From NCBI GenBank assembly GCA_964527995.1, contig CAZGRP010000031.1:1-43073 (forward strand): 43,073 nt of DNA, given 5' to 3'. Position 1 is the stretch's first letter. Each line of letters opens with the position of its first letter. The position numbers and the translations under genes were made by a program. Shown here piece by piece: positions 17,168-25,495 of the stretch. Under the pieces are notes generated by a model. It searched no databases. It saw only the letters and a program-made list of their open reading frames with translations, and was not told where the DNA came from. This DNA is from CAZGRP01 sp964527995 (GTDB taxonomy: Bacteria; Zhuqueibacterota; Zhuqueibacteria; Oceanimicrobiales; CAZGRP01).

Positions 17168-19027
17168 TCAGTGGACCGGCACCAGCACCAGCGCCTGTTT
17201 CGCCGCGGCTCGCAGGCCCGCCGCATCGACTTCCAGTCCGGAGAGTAGATCTTTCCACCTGCCCGCGATCTCGCGCAGGCGAACCGGGTGCATGCGGCTG
17301 TCGTTGTTGAGGACCACGACGACACGGTCGGCTCCTCGGCGCCGCTCAAACGCGAACAGGTCGCTGCCATCATCGGCGAGCAGCGTGCGGTAGCGACCCA
17401 GCATCAGAGCCGGGTGTGCCCGGCGAATCGCAATCAATTCCTTGTACCATTCGAAGAGGCTCTGATTGAAAGCCACCTCATCGCGGGCTCGAGCCCTGCC
17501 GGAGGGGTGGTGCACTTCCGGTTCGTAGTCGAAATCGGGCCACACCATCGGCTTGCGGGAATCGGGATCATCCGCTCCCCACATGCCGGCCTCATCGCCG
17601 TAGTAGATCATCGGCGCGCCAACGTAGGTCATCTGAAAAGCGACGATCAGTTTCTGCACTTCCACTTCTGCCGCCGCCGGCTTGCGCACGTCGTAGTCGG
17701 GGTTGTCTTTGGGCGAGCGCTGGTGATCATAGGGCAGATCCGGGTTGACGATCTGGGACGCCAGCCGGTCGGTATCGTGGCTGTCGACAAGGTTCATCAA
17801 GGCAAGGTCGACTTTCTCGGGCAGCCCTTCCCTCAACCGGGCCAGCCGGCGGTCGAACTCACTAGCCGTAATCTTATTCCGGCGATCGATGAAGAACCGC
17901 ATCACCACATCGCTCCAGCGGTAGTTCATCACTGCATCGAACGTGTCGCCCCGCAGCCATGGGCCCGGATCGAACATTTTGTTGTGCGGCCAGTCCTGCC
18001 ACCACACCTCGCCGGTGAGATACGCTTGTGGGTTGATCTGCCGCACCCAGCGCCGGAACTCCTTCCAGAAGGCCGGTTTCACCATCTCGGCGACATCCAG
18101 ACGCCAGCCGTCGATGCCGTCGCTCGGGTCGCCGTCGCCATTCGGATCCATCCAGCGGCGGACGATGGCGCGGATATGCAGTCGCGGCCCGGCAACCAGA
18201 CCATTCGCATCCTCGCGCAGCTCCGGCAGTTCGCGCACGTTGGCCCAGCCGACATAGTCGAATTCGTCCTCCGGCGTGCCCGGATCGTCCCACGCCAACA
18301 CCGTAAACCAGTCCCGATAGCGCGAGCGTTGCTGTTTCCTCACCACGTCCCGAAACGCCCAGAAGGTTTGCCCCACGTGATTGAAGACGCCGTCGAGGAT
18401 GACGTGCATGCCGCGTCGATGAGCCTCGGCCACCAGGCGCAAGAAAAGCGTGTCCGCCGCGGTCCAGCGCCACGTGGCCGGATCTGCAGGATCCTCACTC
18501 GCCCAGATGCGGCGATCTCCCAGCGGATCGGGTCCGAAGTTGTTGTCGATGTGGCGGTACATCGTGGCGTCGTACTTGTGCAGCGACGGCGCCTCGAACA
18601 GGGGGTTGAAGTAGAGGGCGTTGACCCCGAGATCGGCCAGGTAATCGAGCCGGTCGATCACTCCCTGGAGGTCGCCGCCATAGCGTCGGTTTTGCACGTG
18701 GTAGTAGAAGCCTCGACCTTTCGCCGGCCGCTCCCAGGGTTGCAGTTTATACCAGTCGGCGGTCCATGGCGAGATCCGCCAGTCTTCCGGAACCTGGCCG
18801 GGCCAGGCACCTGCGAGATCGCGCCGGGTGGGATCATTGCCGCGATCACCGTTGCGGAACCGCTCCGGAAAGATCTGATACCACACCGCTTCGGCGGCCC
18901 AGTCGGGGACGTCCATTCGGGCCTGTCGTGCCCCGCAGCTCCAAAGCACCCCGCTGAGGGCCAGCCCGAGCACCCAACTTGCACCAGGGCGCCGGGTCAC
19001 GGTTCTCCCAAGACCTCCCTTCGCCAT
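17168..19027 (-). CDS. Lipoprotein alpha-amylase family glycoside hydrolase (GH13)
   Basis: 619 residues if the start is ATG 19027-19025. A basic stretch, hydrophobic core and lipobox-like LWSC near residue 31 predict a lipoprotein. GH13 regions are clear: DGVFNHVG (region I), D311 nucleophile in GWRLDVAEM, E340 acid/base in TGEVWW and D418 in LVDSHDTDR. The N-terminal WYQIFPERFRNGD and the long insert before the barrel fit neopullulanase/cyclomaltodextrinase-like enzymes acting on starch-derived oligosaccharides. A promoter at 19108-19136 places the transcript start near 19101, which rules out the first in-frame ATG at 19102 unless leaderless; ATGs at 19081 and 19057 remain alternatives. No other sugar genes are nearby. 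Confidence 0.9.
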   Translation of the reverse strand: MAKGGLGRTVTRRPGASWVLGLALSGVLWSCGARQARMDVPDWAAEAVWYQIFPERFRNGDRGNDPTRRDLAGAWPGQVPEDWRISPWTADWYKLQPWERPAKGRGFYYHVQNRRYGGDLQGVIDRLDYLADLGVNALYFNPLFEAPSLHKYDATMYRHIDNNFGPDPLGDRRIWASEDPADPATWRWTAADTLFLRLVAEAHRRGMHVILDGVFNHVGQTFWAFRDVVRKQQRSRYRDWFTVLAWDDPGTPEDEFDYVGWANVRELPELREDANGLVAGPRLHIRAIVRRWMDPNGDGDPSDGIDGWRLDVAEMVKPAFWKEFRRWVRQINPQAYLTGEVWWQDWPHNKMFDPGPWLRGDTFDAVMNYRWSDVVMRFFIDRRNKITASEFDRRLARLREGLPEKVDLALMNLVDSHDTDRLASQIVNPDLPYDHQRSPKDNPDYDVRKPAAAEVEVQKLIVAFQMTYVGAPMIYYGDEAGMWGADDPDSRKPMVWPDFDYEPEVHHPSGRARARDEVAFNQSLFEWYKELIAIRRAHPALMLGRYRTLLADDGSDLFAFERRRGADRVVVVLNNDSRMHPVRLREIAGRWKDLLSGLEVDAAGLRAAAKQALVLVPVH

Positions 19028-19107
19028 CAGCTTCCACTCTGCCTGGAGGACCCTCATCAAACGGAAGGACCTGGTCCCCATTTTTCCGAACACGCCCGGC
19101 ATGCCAG

Positions 19108-19136
19108 AATGTATGCAACCCGTCAGGGAATGTCAA
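19108..19136 (-). promoter_or_regulatory. Sigma-70 promoter of the amylase gene
   Basis: On the minus strand TTGACA (19136-19131), 17-base spacer, TACATT (19113-19108). Predicted transcript start near 19101. Confidence 0.7.
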
Positions 19137-19203
19137 GCATCGCTGAAATCGCTGGCTCCGACACCTTTGGAGTCAATCGTCCAGGGTGCGCGCCTGAAGC
19201 ACC

Positions 19204-19232
19204 TTGACATTGAACACCGTGGCCCGTATATT
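19204..19232 (+). promoter_or_regulatory. Sigma-70 promoter of the exported protein at 19418
   Basis: TTGACA (19204-19209), 17-base spacer, TATATT (19227-19232): the same two hexamers and spacing as the promoter at 4742. Predicted start near 19239. Confidence 0.75.
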
Positions 19233-19417
19233 AGCACCCCTGCCAAACGTGTGATTTTGCCGCACACGACTGCAGCGATCTCACTTCGGAAGCTGAGTCC
19301 ACATCGGTGCCAAAACGGTCTGGCAGGTCGTTGCAACGCCATTTCCTACCGAGCGTGAAGCCCCTCTGGATCTCCGTCTCAAGAGCATGAGCGGTCGACT
19401 CCGCAGGAGGAAACACC

Positions 19418-20620
19418 ATGATCCACCACCCGTTACCCCATCGGATCGCCGGCCGCATGGCTAGCGCGGTCAGCGCTCTGTTGCTACCTCTGGCATTTTC
19501 CGTCGCGAGCGCCTCCGGGCGTCAGGTCAACCGGCAGGCACCCAGCGTAGTCGTTCTGCACGAAGCTGTCGGCCCGGTCATCGACCACGAGGAAAACCGC
19601 CGCTTCGCACTGGTCGAAGCTCCAGGGCAGATTTTGGCCGCGCGTCTCTATCAGCTTCGACCTGGGAAGTTCTCGATGCACGTCCTGGGCGCGGTTGACG
19701 GACGTGGCTACATGGCCATACAGTCGCTTGGTGTCAAGGACAAGCTGGCGCTGGAAGTTCGAATCAAATCGCGGTTGGCGGCAGCCACCTCCTCCGAACT
19801 GCGACCCGTTATTCAGATACACCTCCCCGACGATATGGGCCCGGAAGAGTTGAGCGTGCTCATCCTCCACGACCGGACCGAGCTGCAGGGAAAAGTCGTG
19901 CGCGTCACAGCCGACACGGTCGTCTTTGAGACCGCGGGTGGCCTGATGGTGGCAATTCCGGAAGAGAAAGTCTCCTCCGTGGATTGGCCCGAGGGATTCC
20001 TGCGCGGCGGCCAGTTCACGCGCTACGATCCCAATTCAACCCGCCTGTTCCTCGCTCCCACGGGACGCGGCTTGCGTCAGGGAGAGGGGTACTTTGCCGA
20101 CTACATTCTGATCTTTCCCACCATCGCCATTGGCATCTCCGACTACGTGGCCATGAGCGGCGGAATTTCTCTGATCCCCGGTTTAGATTCCCAGGTCGGT
20201 TACCTGGCACCGAAAGTGTCGCTCTACTCGGATGACCAGGTGGCAGCGGCCGCTGGCCTTCTGTTCATCTTCGACCTAGGGGGTGAAGGAAGCATCGGCG
20301 TCGGGTATGGGGTGCTCAGTTTCGGCAGCCCAGCCGCCGGGGTGACCTTGGGTGCGGGGATTCCGTTCGGGGAGCATCTGGACACCTCGCCGCTCCTGTT
20401 GGTCGGAGGAGAGGCTCAGGTGTCGAGCCACGCCAAGCTGATCACTGAAAACTGGATTTTCACCGGCGGCGATCCGGATATCATCTTCTCCGCTGGCGTC
20501 CGTTTCTTTGGGCGGAAACTTGCCGTGGATCTGGCCCTGTTGAGTACACCTGAGGCGTTTCGCGCAGAGGGCTTTCCGTTCTACCCCTGGGTGGACTTCT
20601 CCGTGCTCTTCGGCCGGTAG
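19418..20620 (+). CDS. Exported beta-rich protein of unknown function, probable outer-membrane barrel
   Basis: 400 residues; ATG 19418 follows CCGCAGGAGGAAACACC. A signal peptide ends near SVASASG. The middle (about 150-190) has two short strands like a small beta domain (LQGKVVRVTADTVVFET, then MVAIPEEKVSSVDW), reminiscent of sequences that sense or store a modifier rather than an enzyme. From about 205, RLFLAPTGRGLRQGEGYFAD opens a run of alternating hydrophobic strands rich in glycine that closes with the aromatic-ended DFSVLFGR, as in outer-membrane barrels. I recall similar uncharacterised proteins with this LAPTGR..GEGYF segment in Bacteroidota, but assign no function. Its own strong promoter is at 19204. 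Confidence 0.75.
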   Translation: MIHHPLPHRIAGRMASAVSALLLPLAFSVASASGRQVNRQAPSVVVLHEAVGPVIDHEENRRFALVEAPGQILAARLYQLRPGKFSMHVLGAVDGRGYMAIQSLGVKDKLALEVRIKSRLAAATSSELRPVIQIHLPDDMGPEELSVLILHDRTELQGKVVRVTADTVVFETAGGLMVAIPEEKVSSVDWPEGFLRGGQFTRYDPNSTRLFLAPTGRGLRQGEGYFADYILIFPTIAIGISDYVAMSGGISLIPGLDSQVGYLAPKVSLYSDDQVAAAAGLLFIFDLGGEGSIGVGYGVLSFGSPAAGVTLGAGIPFGEHLDTSPLLLVGGEAQVSSHAKLITENWIFTGGDPDIIFSAGVRFFGRKLAVDLALLSTPEAFRAEGFPFYPWVDFSVLFGR

Positions 20621-20714
20621 CGCCCCTCAGCCGGATCATGCCCAAGACGTATCCCGGCAGCCGGCAAACACAGCGAGCTGTAGAGGACGAGGGATAGCAG
20701 GCCAGCGACGAGTT

Positions 20715-20736
20715 GTCCTCATCGGGGACTGAGGAC
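20715..20736. repeat. 7-bp perfect inverted repeat between convergent genes
   Basis: GTCCTCA (20715-20721) and TGAGGAC (20730-20736) with an eight-base loop, in the 180-base gap between the barrel gene (plus) and the SDR gene (minus). Possible terminator stem for either gene, but no T run. Confidence 0.45.
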
Positions 20737-20800
20737 GTACTGTGGTGGATGGAAATCAGAGTTCGGAGGACTACTCAGGAAGGTGGTTCGGGCGATCTTC

Positions 20801-21547
20801 CTATCCAACCGCCGGACCGGCACTCCCTTGCGGTTTTTGAGGATCGAACTCTTGCGCCTTGAAACGCCGGCCTGTGACGTCGGCAGAGGCGTCGGACACC
20901 AGGTAGAAGAACACCGGCAGGACCTCTTCCGGCTTCTTGAGTCGGCTGCGATCCTCATTCGGATACGCTTTGGCCCGCATCTCAGTGGCCATTCCACCCG
21001 GATCGACCGAATTGACCCGGATGCCACGGTCGCGCACTTCCTCGGCCAGCATCTTGGTGAAGCCCTCCAACCCCCACTTGGCGACCAGGTAGGCGCCCCA
21101 CTGCGGCCGGCCGGCTATGCTTACACCCGAGGAGACGTTCACGATCGAGCCGGCGCCGGTCTCCAGAAAGATCGGCAGCACCTGCTTGGTGACGACAAAC
21201 TGGCCATTCAGGGCGACTTCGATCACCTGCCGCCAAAGACCCACAGGATAATCCACAACCGGCAGCCGCAACCCCAGCATTGAAGCATTGTTGATCAGTG
21301 CGTCGATACGGCCAAAGCGGCGCATCGAGGCCAACACCCAGGCGCTCACATCCTGCGGCCGGGTGATGTCGGCCGGCATGGCCAGGGCGGATGTGCCGAT
21401 TCGCTCAGCCAGTTCACCGAGGCGGCCCTGGTCACGGCTACAGATTCCGACTTTCGCACCCTGTTCGGCGAACCCAAGCGCCAGCGCCCGCCCAAGACCG
21501 CGAGAGGCTCCGGTGATGAGCACGACCTTATCCTTGAGTTTCCACAT
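20801..21547 (-). CDS. Short-chain dehydrogenase/reductase
   Basis: 248 residues. Cofactor motif T-G-A-S-R-G-L-G at 12-19, structural NNAS at about 86-89, catalytic S140 (NVSSG), Y153 and K157 (YLVAK). Arg at 16 in the glycine motif favours NADP(H). Classical SDR length. The only plausible start is ATG 21547-21545; its GGAGG is 12 bases away, longer than usual. It follows the NTF2-like gene by 43 bases on the same strand, so it is probably the last gene of the DUF5916 transcript. Substrate unknown. Confidence 0.88.
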   Translation of the reverse strand: MWKLKDKVVLITGASRGLGRALALGFAEQGAKVGICSRDQGRLGELAERIGTSALAMPADITRPQDVSAWVLASMRRFGRIDALINNASMLGLRLPVVDYPVGLWRQVIEVALNGQFVVTKQVLPIFLETGAGSIVNVSSGVSIAGRPQWGAYLVAKWGLEGFTKMLAEEVRDRGIRVNSVDPGGMATEMRAKAYPNEDRSRLKKPEEVLPVFFYLVSDASADVTGRRFKAQEFDPQKPQGSAGPAVG

Positions 21548-21590
21548 ATGCCGACGTGGCCTCCTTCAGTCCCAAGAGCACTGTTTCATG

Positions 21591-21974
21591 TCACAGTATT
21601 GGCGAGGCGTGGTGGTGAACCAATTTCCAGCCACCGCCGCGGCGCTCGAAGATGTTGGTGGCCAGGGTCAGGCCTTTGCGAATCTCGCCGCCCACCGAGC
21701 TGGTGATGTGCTCGTGACACACGACCCAGGCGACCCTACCGGTGATGAAGAAATGTTCGTTGGTGATGCTGAATTCGATGTACTGGGTGTTGGCGAAGAT
21801 GGTCTCCCAACTGGCCATCACCTGCTGGCGGCCGACAATGATATCCTGACCCGGATGTGCACACAGCACGCTCTCGTGCCTGGCCCATATCGCATCCATC
21901 CTGTCCATTTGCAGGCTTTCGAAGGCATCGTAAAAGGCCAGGTTGGCTTCCCTTAGTTCGTCGATCGGCGACAG
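21591..21974 (-). CDS. NTF2/SnoaL-like protein with apparent CTG start
   Basis: The family core (CAHPGQDIIVGRQQVMASW, then SSVGGEIRKGLTLATNIFER) is that of small nuclear-transport-factor-2-like proteins, often of unknown or isomerase-like function. The first ATG (21908) would drop the first helix. In-frame sequence upstream encodes SPIDELREANLAFYDAFESL, the expected N-terminal helix, and the only initiator-like codon in it is CTG at 21974-21972, eight bases after a GGAGG. With it the product is 127 residues, normal for the fold. No ATG, GTG or TTG exists in this frame between the previous gene's stop and that helix. It starts 20 bases after the DUF5916 gene, so coupling is likely. Confidence 0.75.
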   Translation of the reverse strand: MSPIDELREANLAFYDAFESLQMDRMDAIWARHESVLCAHPGQDIIVGRQQVMASWETIFANTQYIEFSITNEHFFITGRVAWVVCHEHITSSVGGEIRKGLTLATNIFERRGGGWKLVHHHASPIL

Positions 21975-21994
21975 TTTCTTACCCTCCGTCCAGA

Positions 21995-24181
21995 TCAGAA
22001 ATGAAAGAGCTTGGTCAGTTTGAGTGCTACTGCGCGATCCCTCGCGGGGTACTGTCCCGACGCCGTATCGCGGCTCTCGTTCACTACCAGGAAGATGTCG
22101 CTGCCGGGGCTGTAGCGGAAGTTGAGTCGGATATTCGAGGACAGACGGTCGGTCTCGCTGTTGTACTGGATCAGTGCGTTCACAAACAGCCGGGTATTGA
22201 ACAGTACGTTCACCCTCAGGGTCGTCAGGTTGGTCGTCAAATCGCCGGCAGGCAGCTCCACCCTGTTGCGCTCGTAGTTGGCGTCGAACGAGAAGTGTGG
22301 GCTGACGATATAACCGAGACGCATCTGCAGCCGGCGACGGCGTCCGGAATAGAAGCCTCCGAAACGGACTCCGGCGCGGGCGATCCAGCGGCGCTTGGGA
22401 CTGCTGTCGAAACTGGCATCGAGTTCGTTGAACTCATAGTCGCCCACCGGAATCGGCAGATTCTCGCGCAACTCGAACACCTGGTCCAGGCGGCGAAACG
22501 ACCGCTGGAAACGCAGGCGCATGCGGTCGCCGCTGTCGAAGTCGTTGAAAAAAGTCACGGCCAGATCCCGATCCTGCAGCCGGCCATGGATGTCGGTGAT
22601 GTAGGTCACCGAATTGAACATGTTGATGCGACGGAAGACCCTGCCGTTGGGCTGGCGGCTGATGCGGAAGGCAACGTTCGTGCGGCGCATATTGTCGCGG
22701 GGCACAAAACCGATCCGCGGGTTAAAACCATCGCCGATCACCAGCTGCTCGGCGAACCAGCCGAAAAGGTCGCTGGTGTAGTCCAGACGCAGTAGGGCCG
22801 CGTGTTGTCTCTGCCCCGTCCCGGGGGTGAGATTCTGGGCATAGAACCATGACGTGCGAAAACGGTTGGTCAGCCAGACATCGGCGTCCACCCCGACGGC
22901 CCGGTTCTCGCCGACGCCCCGATCGACACGGTTGGTGAAGATAGCGCCGATGCTGGAACGCTGGAAGATATCGCGTTTGACGCGCAGCACGGAGAAGTGC
23001 GCCTGCGGAATGTCGTCGGTTTCCCGGGTGACGATATCCAGGGCGCCGACATTGAGGGCTCCCACTTTCCCGGTCAACTGACCGCCACCGAGGATGGGGA
23101 CTTCCCTGCCTCCCTCCAGACCGATGCGGCGACTGAAAAAGAGCAGCATCTCGGGACCACGGAAGCCGCGTTTGCCGAACTCAAACAGGCTGGCCTTCTC
23201 GAGAAAGAAATCGCGCTTTTCCGGGAAGAACAGGCTGAAGCGGGTGAGGTTGACCTGCTGGACGTCGGCCTCTACCTGGGCAAAGTCGGTGTTGTAGGTC
23301 AGGTCGAGGGTAAGACCGGGGGTCAGGCTGTATTTCAAATCCATGCCGGCGTCGGCCGTCTCCCGGGCCAGCGTCGGCTGGGAAGTGAAATCGCGGGTCG
23401 ATCGGCTAATCCCGTACGGCTTCAGTTGAAGATTGGTGCCCTGCTTCACGCCGGCGAGACCGACGAGTTCTCCCGCCCTCGACAGGCGCAGGAAACCGCC
23501 GTTGTCCCGACTCCACGAGGCCCAGTTCACCTCTTCATTTTTCCGTTTGATGATCCGCTGGAAGTTGATTCCCCAGGTTTGCTCTGCAGCGTCACGAAAA
23601 CGCAACGTCCAGAAGGGGATCCAAAACTCGGCAGTCCATCCCTTGTCGTTGATGCGTGCCCGCACCTGCCAGACGCCGTTCCAGTCGCGATTGGGCCGGC
23701 GATCGCCGTCGCGGACCTGGCCGTCTTCTTGCACCCCGTTTGGATTGGTGGCAAAATAGAAGCCGGTGCGGTTGTCGTGAAAGGTGTCGAGGGTCATGCG
23801 AAAGGCGTCATCGTCTTGCACGCCGCTGTCGCGCTGCAGCTTCTGAGCGACGATCAAGTCGGGCCGGGAGTCATAGCATTGCACGCCGATGTAGAGCCCT
23901 CGCTGGTCGTACAGCACTCGGACCTCGGTGCGCTCGGTGGCAGGTGCTCCTTCGTCGGGCTGATACTGCCGGAAATCGTCGGCCACGTCGGCCTTATTCC
24001 AGTCGGCCTCATCCAGGATGCCATCGACGTGGATCGTCCCCGAGATTCGCAGAGCCCGAATCACGCGGGCCTTGCCATTGGCGGCAGCGCCAGGGGCGCC
24101 GTTGGCCCGGATGGGCCACCCGAATCCCGCCAGAAGAAACACCAAAACCAACCATCTGCGCACTATCGTCCTCCGTTTCAT
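21995..24181 (-). CDS. DUF5916 outer-membrane protein with CBM9-like N-terminus
   Basis: 728 residues from ATG 24181-24179. A signal peptide (RRWLVLVFLLAGFGWPIRANG) is followed at about 40-200 by a carbohydrate-binding family-9-like domain (IHVDGILDEADWNKADVADD, the usual opening) and then the DUF5916 segment with the LTYNTDFAQVEADVQQVNLT and FFPEKRDFFLE hallmarks, ending in a run of beta strands and terminal Phe (KLFHF), as in outer-membrane barrels. The family is common in Bacteroidota and Acidobacteriota; its function is not established. No good ribosome site is visible. A possible promoter is at 24190-24218. NTF2-like and SDR genes follow on the same strand. Confidence 0.88.
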   Translation of the reverse strand: MKRRTIVRRWLVLVFLLAGFGWPIRANGAPGAAANGKARVIRALRISGTIHVDGILDEADWNKADVADDFRQYQPDEGAPATERTEVRVLYDQRGLYIGVQCYDSRPDLIVAQKLQRDSGVQDDDAFRMTLDTFHDNRTGFYFATNPNGVQEDGQVRDGDRRPNRDWNGVWQVRARINDKGWTAEFWIPFWTLRFRDAAEQTWGINFQRIIKRKNEEVNWASWSRDNGGFLRLSRAGELVGLAGVKQGTNLQLKPYGISRSTRDFTSQPTLARETADAGMDLKYSLTPGLTLDLTYNTDFAQVEADVQQVNLTRFSLFFPEKRDFFLEKASLFEFGKRGFRGPEMLLFFSRRIGLEGGREVPILGGGQLTGKVGALNVGALDIVTRETDDIPQAHFSVLRVKRDIFQRSSIGAIFTNRVDRGVGENRAVGVDADVWLTNRFRTSWFYAQNLTPGTGQRQHAALLRLDYTSDLFGWFAEQLVIGDGFNPRIGFVPRDNMRRTNVAFRISRQPNGRVFRRINMFNSVTYITDIHGRLQDRDLAVTFFNDFDSGDRMRLRFQRSFRRLDQVFELRENLPIPVGDYEFNELDASFDSSPKRRWIARAGVRFGGFYSGRRRRLQMRLGYIVSPHFSFDANYERNRVELPAGDLTTNLTTLRVNVLFNTRLFVNALIQYNSETDRLSSNIRLNFRYSPGSDIFLVVNESRDTASGQYPARDRAVALKLTKLFHF

Positions 24182-24189
24182 TGTCGAAA

Positions 24190-24218
24190 AAAGTAGCAAT
24201 TCTAGATGAGAAACGCAA
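24190..24218 (-). promoter_or_regulatory. Candidate promoter of the DUF5916 gene
   Basis: Minus strand TTGCGT (24218-24213), 17-base spacer, TACTTT (24195-24190). The start would fall almost at the ATG, leaving a very short leader, consistent with the missing ribosome site. Confidence 0.35.
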
Positions 24219-24313
24219 TGGAAAGGTGAGGCAATCCGCGCCGCCGGCTGGTGACAGCGGCTGCCGCAACATCGCACTACCTACTGTTCTACATCTGAAC
24301 GAGCGGGGGCTTG

Positions 24314-24333
24314 AAATGCCGGGCCGGGCATTT
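24314..24333. repeat. 7-bp perfect hairpin downstream of the lipoprotein protease
   Basis: AAATGCC (24314-24320), loop GGGCCG, GGCATTT (24327-24333). It lies in the 291-base gap between the protease stop and the DUF5916 start, and may be the terminator of the aminotransferase-protease unit, though followed only by a short run. Confidence 0.45.
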
Positions 24334-24472
24334 GCCGGGAGTCTGGAAAAGGATGACGATCCGGAAGGCGAGCGAAACCGGGATCTGCGGGGCTTGGCCA
24401 GCGAGAGCGGCGACAATGCGTCCTTCTACCGCGACCGCAACGGTTGCTGCGGCTCGTCACGCGCACTCTTCG

Positions 24473-25495
24473 TCAGGGCAGGAAACGCGCCGAAAGCATG
24501 ATGTTGCGCGACTCCAGTTTGCGCAGGTTCTGGGCGAAGAATTCGCTCAAGGCCTCGGTGGTGACGAAGTAGGCAGAGCCAAACTCGATCAGCCGCAGGC
24601 GGTCCGCTATGAGAGCGGTCTTTCTTTTCTCACCGATGATCTCCCCAGGGGCAAGTTTCTCGGCCGGCACCACAACATCCACCTGCGTGTAGGGCACGCT
24701 CTTGATCATGCCGACCAGAGCGAGGTGGTTGCTCAGAGGATCGAACGCTAGCACCGGCCCTCCTGAGTAGCCGAAGCGGACGACGGCGCTCAGGGCCAGT
24801 GTACCCCGGTAGGGCGACGGGCTGACCACTCCGACCGTGAGCTGCTTGACTCCTTTGGGGTAGCCGACCACGTACACCCAGTCTCCCCAGGTCAGATCGA
24901 GATGGTAACCGATGCTGAACGGAAATTCCGATCCCAGCCTGGCTCCGGCCCGACTTTCGAGCACGGCGATATCCTGCCTGCGATCGAAAGCGACCACCCA
25001 GGCTTCGTGAAACCAGCCGTCCGGACTGCGCACTCGAACCTGGCTCTTCTTCAGGATCGCTCTCCGGAACAGCCGATCGGTCAGCCTGCCGTTCTCATCG
25101 TAGTAGAAGCTGTCGACGGTGTCGCGCGGCATCACCAGATGGGCGCTGGTCAGCAACGCAACCTGGTCCCCGCGCTGCAACATAATGGTGGCTGCGCCCG
25201 ACAGGGTCTCGGTCTTTTTCATCCTGATCGGCTGCGCCACTGGCTCGCGCGACCTGCGCAGCAACCTGCCGTCGACACCGACTCGCGGCCCTAGCTCCGG
25301 ATACTCGTAGACATCGTAGACGACGTCGTTCTCTACCTGGACGATGGAGCGGATGCCCAGCGTCAAGTCGGCCTTGGCCAGCGAAGAGAAAAGCGGGTTC
25401 AGCAGCACACGCTCCTTATGCACCCGCCGCGAGCAACCGGCAAACGGCAGAAACAGAATGGACAGGCTGAGCAGCAACACCCTTCGCATCTTCAT
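24473..25495 (-). CDS. Lipoprotein trypsin-like serine protease
   Basis: 340 residues. The signal peptide ends in the lipobox LPFAGC21, so it should be a lipid-anchored envelope protein. A trypsin-like fold is marked by H119 (TSAHLV), D175 (DIAVLE) and S244 in GYSGGPVL; the usual GNSGGP is changed only at Asn to Tyr. There is no PDZ domain, unlike DegP/HtrA. The start ATG (25495-25493) overlaps the aminotransferase stop as ATGA, so translation is coupled. The residues around 70-95 (PRVGVDGRLLRRSREPVAQP) form a charged insertion before the protease fold. Substrate unknown; a protective or regulatory envelope role is inference. Confidence 0.82.
   Translation of the reverse strand: MKMRRVLLLSLSILFLPFAGCSRRVHKERVLLNPLFSSLAKADLTLGIRSIVQVENDVVYDVYEYPELGPRVGVDGRLLRRSREPVAQPIRMKKTETLSGAATIMLQRGDQVALLTSAHLVMPRDTVDSFYYDENGRLTDRLFRRAILKKSQVRVRSPDGWFHEAWVVAFDRRQDIAVLESRAGARLGSEFPFSIGYHLDLTWGDWVYVVGYPKGVKQLTVGVVSPSPYRGTLALSAVVRFGYSGGPVLAFDPLSNHLALVGMIKSVPYTQVDVVVPAEKLAPGEIIGEKRKTALIADRLRLIEFGSAYFVTTEALSEFFAQNLRKLESRNIMLSARFLP

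Larger units (their letters stand above)
19028..19417. other. 390-base divergent promoter region
   Basis: Holds two back-to-back, near-consensus promoters: one minus-strand (19108-19136) for the amylase and one plus-strand (19204-19232) for the exported protein at 19418. The plus-strand leader is about 180 bases; I see no known riboswitch in it. Confidence 0.65.

Noticed and set aside
17288..19207. 639-codon plus-strand frame opposite the amylase
   Set aside because: Antisense shadow of GH13 gene, with no ribosome site and no motif.
22997..24196. Plus-strand 399-codon frame opposite the DUF5916 gene
   Set aside because: Shadow; the minus-strand DUF5916 frame is intact and has signal peptide and family motifs.
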